Shown: piece by piece, positions 52,401 to 60,479 of the stretch | Layout: the number at the start of each line of letters is the position of its first letter | How positions within the stretch are numbered: the first letter of the stretch is position 1 | Source of the DNA: Zhengella mangrovi | Lineage (GTDB): Bacteria > Pseudomonadota > Alphaproteobacteria > Rhizobiales > Rhizobiaceae | DNA: 64,000 bases | Assembly: GCF_002727065.1 (NCBI RefSeq) | Contig: NZ_PDVP01000013.1 | Span: 62,001 to 126,000 of the forward strand | Reading direction: 5' to 3' | Made by a program: the position numbers and the translations under genes | The notes under the pieces: generated by a model | Databases searched by the model: none | Seen by the model: the letters and a program-made list of their open reading frames with translations, nothing else | What the model was told of the DNA's origin: nothing

Positions 52401-54043
52401 GCCTGACCGGCTTCGCGCCGCAGACTGCGACCGGGGCCATGGATATCGACGTCGCCCTGCGCGCGTTCCCGCTGGCCATCGCCAATGCCAGCGCGCCGGA
52501 TGCGGGCCTCTCCGGCCGCCTGACCGGAACGGCGAAGGTCAAGGGAACCGCGGCGCGCCCGCAGGTGAGCTTCGCCATCGACGGCAGCGGCGTCAGCGCC
52601 AATGCCCTGTCGGACAACGGCATCCCGCCGTTATCCCTGGCGGTGCGTGGCGGTTATTCCGGCCAGGCCGTGACGCTCGAAAGAGCGACCGCGAACGGCG
52701 CAGGCGGCCTCTCGGTTGCCGCTTCGGGCACGCTCCCCCTGTCGGGCGGTGGCCTGGCGATCGATTTCAACGGCGCGCTGCCGCTGGCGCTTGCCAACCG
52801 CTTCCTGGCCGACCGCGGGGCCCGTGCCGATGGAACGCTGCGCCTGCAGGGCCGCGCCACCGGGGCACTGACCAATCCGGTGGTCACGGCAAGCCTGTCC
52901 ACCCAGGGCGCGGGCTTCGTCGACCCGCAGTCCCGGGTCCGGCTCAACAACATCGCGCTGTCCGCCAGCATCGAGGGCAACACGCTGCGCATCTCCAGTC
53001 TCGGTGCGGCGCTGGCGACCGGCGGCAGCCTGGCCGTCAACGGCACGGTCGACCTGTCCGGCGACCTGCCGGCGGACCTGTCGATCAACCTGAACGATGC
53101 CCGCTATGCCGACGGCGAACTGGTGACCGCGAGCTTCGCCGGGCGCCTGACCGTCAGCGGCCCGCTTCTGCGCGATCCGCTCATCGCCGGAATGGTCACG
53201 ATCAACCGCGCCGAACTTACCGTGCCCGAGAACCTCTCTGCCGCCAACGACGTGGCCGACGTCACCCACCGCAACACGCCGCAGGCCGTGCGCCGGACGA
53301 TCGAGAAGGCATTGCCGAAAGCCGGCGCCCCTGTGCCGACCGCGCGCCCGTCGGTCCCGCGTCTCGATGTCCGTGTCAACGCGCCGGCACGCATCTTCGT
53401 GCGCGGCCGCGGGCTCGACACCGAGTTGGGCGGTTCGGTGAAGCTGACCGGCCCCGTCACCAGCGTTTCGCCGTCCGGCGGTTTCGAGATCATCCGCGGC
53501 CGCCTGTCCATTCTCGGCCAGCGCATCACCTTCGATTCCGGCCGCGTCACGCTCATCGGCGACCTCGACCCCTATGTCGATTTCACCGCGACCACGCCGG
53601 GCACGGACATTACCGTGACCATCCGCGTCACCGGCCGTGTTTCGGACCTGTCGATCAAGTTCTCCTCGCAGCCCGAACTGCCGCAGGACGAGGTGCTGGC
53701 CCGCCTGATCTTCGGCAAGGGCATCTCGTCCCTGTCGCCGCTCCAGGTAGCGCGCCTGGCAGCCGCCGCGGCCGAACTGGCCGGAGGTGGCCCGTCCATC
53801 ATGGACAGCGTGCGCGAGGCGACCGGCCTCGACGACCTCGATGTCGTGACTGACAAGGAAGGCAACACGGCCGCCCGCGCCGGCCGCTACATTTCCGACA
53901 ATGCCTACCTCGGCGTCGAGGCCGGCGCCAAGGGCGAGGGCAAGGTGACGATCGACCTGGATATCACCGGCGACCTGAAGGCGCGCGGCGCCCTGGGCAC
54001 CGAGGGAAGTTCGCTGGGCGTCTTCTACGAGAAGGATTACTGA
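49445..54043 (+). CDS. tamB: TamB inner-membrane bridging protein
   Basis: 1532 residues. An N-terminal anchor helix (1-20) precedes a very long beta-rich body that would form a hydrophobic groove spanning the periplasm. The C-terminal DUF490 region holds GLDTELGGSVKLTGPVTSVSPSGGFEIIRGRLSILGQRITFDSGRVTLIGDLDPYVDFTATTPGTDITVTIRVTGRVSDLSIKFSSQPELPQDEVLARLIFG. TamB works with TamA and may carry phospholipids to the outer membrane. Length is normal for alphaproteobacteria. Confidence 0.95.
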   Translation: MRAVFLALLAVFALVAVASSQQSPEEEKSYFLRYVEDTISSDNRRITISGIDGVLSSDATIGQITVADRKGVWLTVTDAKITWTRSALLTGNLVIDKLSAATIDMTRMPVPATDLPSPESKPFSLPELPVSVKIGDLAVGEASFAEVVFGEAASLSLKGNIALADGALDAKLDLKRLDGPGGALTLDTSFSNETRVLAIDLEAREPADGVLANLLNLEGRPAVDLSVKGKGELSDFAADIALAANGDPTLDGRVTVKQSDEATGFAASLNGRIAVLAPPELRGFFGDRTTLLLAGTVPAEGGVVIETLKTDGGALSLSGSARVLPDGFLRRLDLAAAIEPVEGDRVVLPSAGNDTSIGGARLSVAYGDTAEGQWTGELTARNIRTRDFTIGGFRFDMGGEVTSLDDPARRTVTFDTSGQAEAVKSDDPAISEALGTALKLAFSGSYRAGTPFRIGNFALTGKALEATASGQVDKGVFDGQLALRSESLAPFSGLAGRDLSGSADMAARGTISVLAGGFDLVLDGTARAVGTGDPRTDRLFEGETTISGRLARDQYGFSAEKFRLGNPQAEVTADGTVSSDRADFDLDARIADLSALSEKMAGALTVTGRVAGDKGIIGTSLSLGLPSGELGGRPVRNALLKLDGAFRDAGYRGTVAGDLLLDGAATALRTNLAWLNGIVSLEGLTLTTAGARLSGDVARNENGYLNGSLALDATDISRLAALALYEATGAAKASVDLAHDGESQSAKVTAALSRLWLAEPAVSVDRLTLDADAADLFAVPTLRAKLAAAGVGLAGVDMKSLEATASGKGDATDFTLDAKLADGATAAVAGALQPRDGGYRIALQKASLRKAGQGLDLKAPATVTIAGERIDLNALRFAAGSGEITASGTAAQTYALQLALNRVPLSIANLIRPDLGAAGTIGGVINIDGPRTNPQADFLLRGQGITIAELSRAGVQPIALSLEGRTVGQRLAVDASITNGQGMDVRLTGFAPQTATGAMDIDVALRAFPLAIANASAPDAGLSGRLTGTAKVKGTAARPQVSFAIDGSGVSANALSDNGIPPLSLAVRGGYSGQAVTLERATANGAGGLSVAASGTLPLSGGGLAIDFNGALPLALANRFLADRGARADGTLRLQGRATGALTNPVVTASLSTQGAGFVDPQSRVRLNNIALSASIEGNTLRISSLGAALATGGSLAVNGTVDLSGDLPADLSINLNDARYADGELVTASFAGRLTVSGPLLRDPLIAGMVTINRAELTVPENLSAANDVADVTHRNTPQAVRRTIEKALPKAGAPVPTARPSVPRLDVRVNAPARIFVRGRGLDTELGGSVKLTGPVTSVSPSGGFEIIRGRLSILGQRITFDSGRVTLIGDLDPYVDFTATTPGTDITVTIRVTGRVSDLSIKFSSQPELPQDEVLARLIFGKGISSLSPLQVARLAAAAAELAGGGPSIMDSVREATGLDDLDVVTDKEGNTAARAGRYISDNAYLGVEAGAKGEGKVTIDLDITGDLKARGALGTEGSSLGVFYEKDY

Positions 54044-54130
54044 GCTCACCTGTGGATTACCCGGGCTTGCTCTTGTCTTCCTGTCTGTTCGAAGAATTCT
54101 TAAAACGATTGAAATCACAAATATTTACCG

Positions 54131-54140
54131 AAAACGTTTT
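54131..54140 (+). promoter_or_regulatory. Palindrome upstream of the aldolase gene, LacI-type candidate
   Basis: AAAACGTTTT, a perfect 10-bp palindrome with a central CG as in LacI-family operators. It lies in an AT-rich stretch 93 bases before the ATG. A related TTAAAACGATTGAA lies at 54100-54113. Confidence 0.35.
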
Positions 54141-54232
54141 TAGATCGGTTCAACCCTGTCCGCGGGGATGGAAACCATGAAAAAGCGTGGCTATAAGGCC
54201 TGCGAAACTGGTCCCGCAGAGAGGTCTCAACG

Positions 54233-55144
54233 ATGAATGTGTCGCCGCGCGTAAAGGAAATCCTGTCCTGGTACGAGGGGGAGAACCCCGGCGTGAAAAC
54301 CAACCTCGCCCGCCTGCTGATGCACGGCAAGCTGGGCGGAACCGGCAAGCTGGTCATCCTGCCCGTCGACCAGGGCTACGAGCACGGACCCGCGCGTTCG
54401 TTCCAGCCCAACCCGCCGGCCTATGACCCGCACTACCTTTTCCAGCTCGCCATCGATGCCGGCCTGTCGGCCTATGCCGCGCCGCTCGGTTCGCTGGAAC
54501 AGGGCTCCGACACCTTCGCCGGCGAAGTCCCGCTGATCCTCAAGGTCAATTCCGCCAACTCACTGGCCACGGGCGTTCCGGACCAGGCGGTGACCGCATC
54601 GGTGGACGATGCCCTGCGCCTTGGCTGCGTCGGCATCGGCTTCACCATGTACCCCGGCTCCGACCAGTGCTTCGCCATGCAGGAAGAACTGCGCGAACTG
54701 ACCCGCGAGGCCAAGTCGAAGGGCCTGATGACGGTCGTCTGGTCTTACCCGCGTGGCGGTGCCGTGACCAAGTCCGGCGAGACGGCGCTCGACATCGTTG
54801 CCTACGCCGCCCACATGGCCGCGCTGATGGGCGCCACCATCATCAAGGTCAAGCCGCCCAAGGCCGGCGTTGACCTGAAGGCCGCCGAAAAGGCCTATGA
54901 AACGGTCAAGCAGGACACCCTGACCGACCGCATCCGGCACGTCATGCAGTGCTCCTATGCCGGCAAGCGCATCGTCGTCTTCTCCGGTGGCGACGCCAAG
55001 GATGCCGACAGCCTGCTCAAGGAGATCGGCGAGATCAACGCCGGTGGCGGCTTCGGCTCCATCGTCGGCCGCAACTCCTTCCAGCGCTCGCACGATGACG
55101 CGGTCGCCCTGCTCGACAAGATCATCGGCATCTACAAGGGCTGA
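54233..55144 (+). CDS. Class I fructose-bisphosphate aldolase (DhnA/FbaB type)
   Basis: 303 residues. The archaeal-bacterial class I aldolase signature is present: LVILPVDQGYEHGPARSF at the start, VWSYPRGGA in the middle, and ATIIKVKPPKAG, which carries the Schiff-base lysine (K205, or K207). Near the end VVFSGGDAKDADSLLKEI and GGFGSIVGRNSFQR bind phosphate. It cleaves fructose 1,6-bisphosphate to triose phosphates, and the reverse in gluconeogenesis. It stands alone, with a candidate operator before it and a good terminator after it. Confidence 0.93.
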   Translation: MNVSPRVKEILSWYEGENPGVKTNLARLLMHGKLGGTGKLVILPVDQGYEHGPARSFQPNPPAYDPHYLFQLAIDAGLSAYAAPLGSLEQGSDTFAGEVPLILKVNSANSLATGVPDQAVTASVDDALRLGCVGIGFTMYPGSDQCFAMQEELRELTREAKSKGLMTVVWSYPRGGAVTKSGETALDIVAYAAHMAALMGATIIKVKPPKAGVDLKAAEKAYETVKQDTLTDRIRHVMQCSYAGKRIVVFSGGDAKDADSLLKEIGEINAGGGFGSIVGRNSFQRSHDDAVALLDKIIGIYKG

Positions 55145-55169
55145 CCCGGCCGGCCGGACATGACAGTTG

Positions 55170-55204
55170 AACGGCCGGTGCGGGATCCTCGCGCCGGCCG
55201 TTTT
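55170..55204 (+). terminator. Rho-independent terminator after the aldolase
   Basis: AACGGCCGG and CCGGCCGTT form a perfect 9-bp stem with further GC pairing inside, followed by TTTTCTC. It can also end the convergent transporter transcript, whose stop is 18 bases further. Confidence 0.85.
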
Positions 55205-55221
55205 CTCAGGCGGGAAATGCT

Positions 55222-56136
55222 CTAGTCGTCCGTGCGGACGGCGCGCATCCGGCCTTCGCGCGCGGCTATCCGCTCGCGGTTGATGACATAGATGCCCGTG
55301 GCGATGATGATCGCCGCGCCGACGAGCGTCCACACGTCCGGCAATTGCGAGAACACCGCCCAGCCGTAGAACGTGCCCCAGATCATCATCGTGTACTGCA
55401 TCGGCGCCACGGCAACCGCCTGGGCGATCTCCAGGGCCTTGATGATCATCAGTTCTCCGAAGGCGGCCATGGCCGCGATGCTGAAGAACAGCATCCACTG
55501 GCTGGCATGGGTCGGCCACACCCAGACGAAGGGCAGGGCGATGGTCAGCAGCAGGCTGCCGCTGAGCGCCGTGTAGGCCACCGTGGTGGCCGTCCGGTCA
55601 TCCGCTGCCAGAACGCGCGAAATGATCTGCCGCAAGGCGAACATGCCCGCAGCCACAACGATCAGCAGAATGGCAGGATGCAGCATCCCCATGCCAGGGC
55701 GAATGATGATGAGTGTCGCTGCAAAGCCGATGGCCACGGCCATCCAGCGGCGGATTCCCACCGGTTCGCGCAAGATGAGGGCTCCCAGGATCGTTACGAA
55801 GAACGGTGCGACGAAACTGACGGCCACGGCATCGGCCAGCGGTACGTAGCGGACGCCGAAGATGAAGATGGTGGCGGAAACCACCGCCAGTGCCCCGCGG
55901 GTCAACTGCATGCCGGGCCGGCTGGTTTTCAGCACCGAGAAACCGTGCCACCCCAATAGCAGCAACATTCCGACGAGGAGGCCCAGTTGCCTGACCCAGA
56001 CGACCTGGATCGGGTGAAAGTCCTGCGCCAGGAACTTGGCCTGCGTGTCCACGGCAGAAAACACGAAGAAGCCAAGCGTCATCAGCGCGATGCCGCGGCC
56101 GTTCTGAACCGGCTTGGCCGCGTCGCTGACGAGCAC
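55222..56136 (-). CDS. EamA-family (DMT) small-molecule transporter
   Basis: 304 residues from a GTG at 56136, without a clear ribosome site; the start is uncertain by a few codons. Ten membrane helices in two halves of five, the double EamA layout. Motif-like strings are ALMTLGFFVFSAVDTQAKFLAQDFHPIQVVWVRQ and RYVPLADAVAVSFVAPFFVTILGALILREPVGIRRW. These exporters move amino acids, nucleobases or other metabolites; the substrate cannot be told. It is monocistronic. Confidence 0.9.
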   Translation of the reverse strand: MLVSDAAKPVQNGRGIALMTLGFFVFSAVDTQAKFLAQDFHPIQVVWVRQLGLLVGMLLLLGWHGFSVLKTSRPGMQLTRGALAVVSATIFIFGVRYVPLADAVAVSFVAPFFVTILGALILREPVGIRRWMAVAIGFAATLIIIRPGMGMLHPAILLIVVAAGMFALRQIISRVLAADDRTATTVAYTALSGSLLLTIALPFVWVWPTHASQWMLFFSIAAMAAFGELMIIKALEIAQAVAVAPMQYTMMIWGTFYGWAVFSQLPDVWTLVGAAIIIATGIYVINRERIAAREGRMRAVRTDD

Positions 56137-56304
56137 CGGTGTGGCGGGAATGACGGGAATGGCAGGATCTCCTGATGCGGGACGGAAGGTCCCCTTTTCC
56201 TATGAGCCACGGGCATGCACCAGATCAATCGCCGCAGGCCTGCAATTTGATTGTCTGTCGCATGAGGATGTTTGAACTGGTGCCAGCGCGTTCGGCGAAG
56301 ACGG

Positions 56305-57474
56305 TCAGCCGGGGCCGAGCAGTGCGCCGGTCTCCTCGCCGGAAAAGCCGAATTCCTCCAGGATTGCGCGGCTGTGTTCGCCGAGCGCCGGGATCGGGTC
56401 CATCCGCGCTTCCCAGCCTTGCCCGCCGACCGGCTTGAGCGCGGGCAGGGCGCCGGCCGGTGAACCGACCTCGGTCCAGCGCTGGCGTGCGTCCAGTTGC
56501 TCGTGCGCCCACAGGTCGGCCATGTTGCGGATCTGCGCCGTCCCGATGCCCGCTGCCTCCAGACGGTCGATGGCTTGCTGGGTCGTCAGGGCGGACAGCA
56601 CGCCGTCGATCTCGCCATTGACCGCATCGCGGTGGGCGGCCCGCTGGGCATTGCCGGCAAAGCGGGCATCCGTGGCAAGCTCCGGCCGGCCCAGCACGAC
56701 ACGGCAGAAGGCGGCCCATTCGCGCTCGTTCTGCAGTCCGAACAGCACTGCGCCGTCGGCGGTCGAATAGGGTCCGTAGGGAAAGATCGTGGCGTGGCCG
56801 GCGCCGGCGCGCGGCGGAGGTGGCGCACCATCCATCGCGTAGTACATCGGAAAGCCCATCCATTCCGCCATGGCTTCCAGCATGGACACCTCCACGTGGT
56901 CGCCTGCCCCCGTCCGGTGCCGGTTGAGGAGTGCCGCCAGGATGCTGTGATAGGCCGTCACGCCGGCAGCGATGTCGACGACCGAGATGCCGGCCTTGAC
57001 CGGCGTTTCCGGCGTGCCGGTCACCGACAGGAAACCGCTCTCCGCCTGCACCAGCAGGTCATAGGCCTTCTTGCTGCTGAAGGGCCCGCCGGGCCCGTAG
57101 CCGGAAATGGAACAGGTTACCAGGCGCGGGTTGGCTGCCCGGAGGGGCGCATGGCCGAGGCCCAGCCGCTCCGCAGCGCCCGGCGCCAAATTCTGCACGA
57201 AGATGTCGGCCTGCCCGATGATCCGCCGGAGCGCGGCCACGGCGTCGTCCCGCTTCAGGTCCAGGGCCAGGCTTTCCTTCGACCGGTTGGTCCAGACGAA
57301 ATGCGACGACAGTCCGCGCGCCCGCGTGTCGTATCCCCGGGCAAAGTCGCCGCCGTCGGGCCGCTCCACCTTGATCACCCGGGCGCCGAGATCGGCGAGC
57401 TGCCGGGTGCAATAGGGCGCGGCGATCGCCTGTTCCAGGCTGACGACCAGCAATCCGTCGAGCGGGCGCGTCAT
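56305..57474 (-). CDS. Family III CoA-transferase (CaiB/BaiF type)
   Basis: 389 residues from ATG 57474, which overlaps the stop of the hydratase gene (ATGA). The family catalytic aspartate is D139 in KKAYDLLVQAESG. LADLGARVIKVERPDGGDFARGYDTR and HFVWTNRSKESLALDLKRDD are conserved CoA-binding regions. Such enzymes move CoA between acids. Coupling to a MaoC hydratase suggests one short pathway for a dicarboxylic or branched acid, as in the mesaconyl- or itaconyl-CoA routes, but no lyase gene is present here. Confidence 0.92.
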   Translation of the reverse strand: MTRPLDGLLVVSLEQAIAAPYCTRQLADLGARVIKVERPDGGDFARGYDTRARGLSSHFVWTNRSKESLALDLKRDDAVAALRRIIGQADIFVQNLAPGAAERLGLGHAPLRAANPRLVTCSISGYGPGGPFSSKKAYDLLVQAESGFLSVTGTPETPVKAGISVVDIAAGVTAYHSILAALLNRHRTGAGDHVEVSMLEAMAEWMGFPMYYAMDGAPPPPRAGAGHATIFPYGPYSTADGAVLFGLQNEREWAAFCRVVLGRPELATDARFAGNAQRAAHRDAVNGEIDGVLSALTTQQAIDRLEAAGIGTAQIRNMADLWAHEQLDARQRWTEVGSPAGALPALKPVGGQGWEARMDPIPALGEHSRAILEEFGFSGEETGALLGPG

Positions 57475-58319
57475 GACGAGACCGTCGCCTCGGCCTCCAT
57501 CGCCAGGCCTCCCTCGTGGTTGGTCGCCCACAGCTGGACACGCCCGTCGGCGTCCGGCGGATTGCCGTGAACGGTCATCCGGTTGCCGTCGAAAAGCGGC
57601 GATCGCGCCCGGAAAGAGAACCCGGCAAGGCGCGCGCCGGGCATCTCGCGGCGCAGCAGGTCGACCAGCAGCGTCGCCGTCAGCGGTCCGTGCACCACGA
57701 GGCCCGGATACCCCTCTTCCCTGGTGACATAGTCGCGGTCGTAGTGGATCCGGTGTCCGTTGAAGGTCAGCGCGGAGAAGCGGAACAGCAGCACCGCGTC
57801 GGGAACCAGGCTGCGGCTCCACGCGCCCGGCGGCGGCGCTGCCGGGGCCGGGGTGACGGCCGGCCCGGTCATGGCGCGGTAGACGATGTCGTGTTCGTCG
57901 GTGACGAGAGCCTCGCCGCCCGGTTCGCCGAACTCGTGCCGGACCGTGACGAAGACAAGGTCGCCGGCGCTGCCGGACTTTTCCTTCACCTGGGTGATCG
58001 TCGAGCGCCGTTCCACGGTCATTCCCGCCTTCAGGTCCCCGGGGAACGTCAGCCGGCTTCCCGCCCACATCCGCCGCGGCAGGTGATGCACCGGCGGCAG
58101 GAAACCGCCCCGCAGCGGATGCCCGTCCGGGCCGAGGCCACTCTGGCGCGTGTCCGGCAGGAAATGCAGCCAGTGGGCGAGCGGCGGGGCGATATCGCCC
58201 GCTGCCACGGCAGGCCGGTCATGGTCCAGCGTCGCGGCTAGCCGGGTGAGCACGTCGGCCGAGATGATGTCGGTCTGCCGCTCGCTGCGTCCGACCCAGG
58301 TGTCCAGCGGTTCACTCAT
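57471..58319 (-). CDS. MaoC-like hot-dog acyl-CoA hydratase
   Basis: 282 residues from ATG 58319, which has GGGAG ten bases before; starts at 58328 and GTG 58361 are possible. It is a double hot-dog protein: an N-terminal half with PPLAHWLHFLPD and GGFLPPVHHLPRRMWAGSRLTFPGDLKAGM, and a C-terminal half with LLFRFSALTFNGHRIHYDRDYVTREEGYPGLVVHGPLTATLLVDLL. The DxxxxHGP-type signature and catalytic H in FNGHRIHYD are those of mesaconyl-C4-CoA and related hydratases. Coupled to the CoA-transferase gene. Confidence 0.88.
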   Translation of the reverse strand: MSEPLDTWVGRSERQTDIISADVLTRLAATLDHDRPAVAAGDIAPPLAHWLHFLPDTRQSGLGPDGHPLRGGFLPPVHHLPRRMWAGSRLTFPGDLKAGMTVERRSTITQVKEKSGSAGDLVFVTVRHEFGEPGGEALVTDEHDIVYRAMTGPAVTPAPAAPPPGAWSRSLVPDAVLLFRFSALTFNGHRIHYDRDYVTREEGYPGLVVHGPLTATLLVDLLRREMPGARLAGFSFRARSPLFDGNRMTVHGNPPDADGRVQLWATNHEGGLAMEAEATVSS

Positions 58320-58508
58320 GTCGCTCATGCTCCCTTGACTGGCCTCAGGCGTGTTTTCCACGACCGCCGCCCCTTGTCCAGAGGTGCAAGGGGCCTGGCT
58401 GCCCTGTCGCCTGACCCGCCGGAAACCCGGTCGGGTTCGCGTCCAGGTGGTGCAATTCAGGCTTCTACCTGCCGCTGTAACCTTGACTTTGATAATTAAG
58501 CAGGATCA

Positions 58509-60377
58509 ATGAACGTTGGATCCAACGATGACAAGGGTTTGACCAGGCCGGCAGGCCGGGCGGACCGGCAGGCAGGACAAGCCGACAGGATCCGGCAACC
58601 GTTCGAGTGGGTGGGGCAATCGATGGGTGACCGCCAATACACGCGTCAGATGGCGACGATCCTCTCCATCGATGCGGTCGGCTATTCCCGCATGATGTCG
58701 GAAGACGACGAGGCGGCGCTGGAGGCCTTCAGCGAGCGCGCCGGCATCATTTCGTCCGTCTGCGAGCGCCATGGCGGGCGCATGTTCGGCATGGCCGGCG
58801 ACAGCCTCATGGCGGAGTTCGGCAATCCCGTCGACGCGGTGCGCGCCGCCGTCGAGTTCCAGCAGGCCCTGGAAAGCCTCAATGCCGGTGTGCCGGACAA
58901 CCGGCGCATGGCGTTCCGCGTCGGCATCAACACCGGTGACGTGATCGTCGATGGCGACCTGCTGTTCGGCCACGACGTGAACATCGCCGCCCGCCTGCAG
59001 GAACGGGCGGTGGCCAACGGCATCGTCATCTCCCAGACGACCTTCATGCAGGTCCGCGGCAAGACCGCCTACGAGATGGCCGCCCTGGGAAGCCAGCGGC
59101 TCAAGAACATTCGCGAGCCCGTCCAGGCGTTCTCGGTCGGCCGGCACACCGGCGAAAAGGCTGCCGCCGGGATGCCAGACCCGGCAGCGCCGGCCCCGCG
59201 CGCCGAGGGACCGCCGGCCGTGACGGTCCTGCCTTTCCAGAACGTCAGCGGCGACGCGGATATCGACTATCTTGGCGATGCGCTGGCAGAGGATCTCATT
59301 CTCGGCCTGTCGAACATGCGCTGGCTTCCGGTCATTTCCCACGCGTCGAGCTCCCAGTTTCATGAAGATGACGTCAGCCACCACGATGCCGCGCGGTCGC
59401 TCGGCGCGCGCTACGTCGTCTTCGGCAAGCTCGCCCGCCACGCCGACGTTCTTCGCCTGACCGTGGTGCTGGAGGACATCGAGACCCGCCGTGTCCTCCT
59501 GTCGCGCCGGTTCGACCGGCCTGTCTCGCTGGTCCGCGAACTGCAGGATGCGGCAGGCATGGAACTGGTCACCATCCTGTCCGACGAACTGGACCGGGCC
59601 GAGCAGCGACGCACCTTCCAGCTTCCCTGGGAGGACCTGGAGACCTGGCAGCTCGTCGCGCGCGGGCGTTTCCACATGGCCAGGCGCACCAGCGCCGACA
59701 CGAAGCTGGCGCAGGATTATTTCCTCCGTGCCCATGAGCGCGAACCGGCATCGTCCAACGTGCTCAGCGAACTGGCCTGGTGGCATTTCTGGCAGGGCTT
59801 CGTCTCGATGAACGAGGAGCACTTCCGCCAGGTGATCGATCTCAGCCAGAAGGCGCTGTTCATGGACAGCCAGGACGCGCGTCCGCATGCCTATCTGGGG
59901 GCGACCGACATCATGCTACGCAGGCCCGGGCAGGCCCGGACCCACCTGGCCACCGCCACCCGGATCAATCCCAGCTTCGCCTTCGCGGCCTCCTGCTACG
60001 GCAGTTCGCTGTCGCTCCTGGGAGACCATCGCGCGGGGCTGGAATGGCTCCACAAGGCCGATCGGCTCAGTCCCTTCGATCTCTACCAGTTTCACAACCA
60101 GGGCGAGATGGCCTCCGCCAGCTTTGCCCTTGGCGATTTCGCCGAAGCCGTCGAGCAGGCTCGCCGTTCCCTCAGCCTGTCGCCCGCCTACTGGTATGCG
60201 CGTATGCTGCTGACCGGGGCGCTGGCGAGGCTCGGCCGCAAGGACGACGCGCGCGAACAGCGGGCCATTCTCCTCGACCGCTATCCCGACTTCAATTCGG
60301 CGAGGATCGAGTGGATTCCCTTCGTCGACCGTTCGGTGAACAGGGCGATGGTGGAAGCCTGGGAAAGCGCCGCCTGA
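58509..60377 (+). CDS. Class III adenylate/guanylate cyclase with TolB-like and TPR regions
   Basis: 622 residues from ATG 58509; ATG 58623 would give 584. The cyclase domain covers about 48-215, with metal aspartates in ILSIDAVGYSRMM and GMAGDSLMAEF and the ribose/adenine region FGHDVNIAARLQE. A TolB-N-like segment follows (TVLPFQNVSGDADIDYLGDALAEDLILGLSNMRWLPVISHASS), then TPR-type helices from about 390 to the end. This layout is frequent in Hyphomicrobiales. No membrane helix; the input signal is unknown. It stands upstream of the P450-peroxidase fusion gene but a terminator hairpin separates them. Confidence 0.92.
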   Translation: MNVGSNDDKGLTRPAGRADRQAGQADRIRQPFEWVGQSMGDRQYTRQMATILSIDAVGYSRMMSEDDEAALEAFSERAGIISSVCERHGGRMFGMAGDSLMAEFGNPVDAVRAAVEFQQALESLNAGVPDNRRMAFRVGINTGDVIVDGDLLFGHDVNIAARLQERAVANGIVISQTTFMQVRGKTAYEMAALGSQRLKNIREPVQAFSVGRHTGEKAAAGMPDPAAPAPRAEGPPAVTVLPFQNVSGDADIDYLGDALAEDLILGLSNMRWLPVISHASSSQFHEDDVSHHDAARSLGARYVVFGKLARHADVLRLTVVLEDIETRRVLLSRRFDRPVSLVRELQDAAGMELVTILSDELDRAEQRRTFQLPWEDLETWQLVARGRFHMARRTSADTKLAQDYFLRAHEREPASSNVLSELAWWHFWQGFVSMNEEHFRQVIDLSQKALFMDSQDARPHAYLGATDIMLRRPGQARTHLATATRINPSFAFAASCYGSSLSLLGDHRAGLEWLHKADRLSPFDLYQFHNQGEMASASFALGDFAEAVEQARRSLSLSPAYWYARMLLTGALARLGRKDDAREQRAILLDRYPDFNSARIEWIPFVDRSVNRAMVEAWESAA

Positions 60378-60378
60378 C

Positions 60379-60413
60379 ACGGATGCACACGATCCGGCCA
60401 GTGTGATCCGTTT
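60379..60413 (+). terminator. Hairpin terminator after the cyclase gene
   Basis: ACGGAT-G-CACAC pairs with GTGTG-ATCCGT, an 11-bp stem with one bulged G and a 10-base loop, followed by only three T. It begins two bases after the stop. Confidence 0.6.
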
Positions 60414-60479
60414 CACAGACGGTGCCTGCATACAATCCTAGGCTTGAGAAGGCAGCCCTTGGACAGGTGGCTACGGTCA

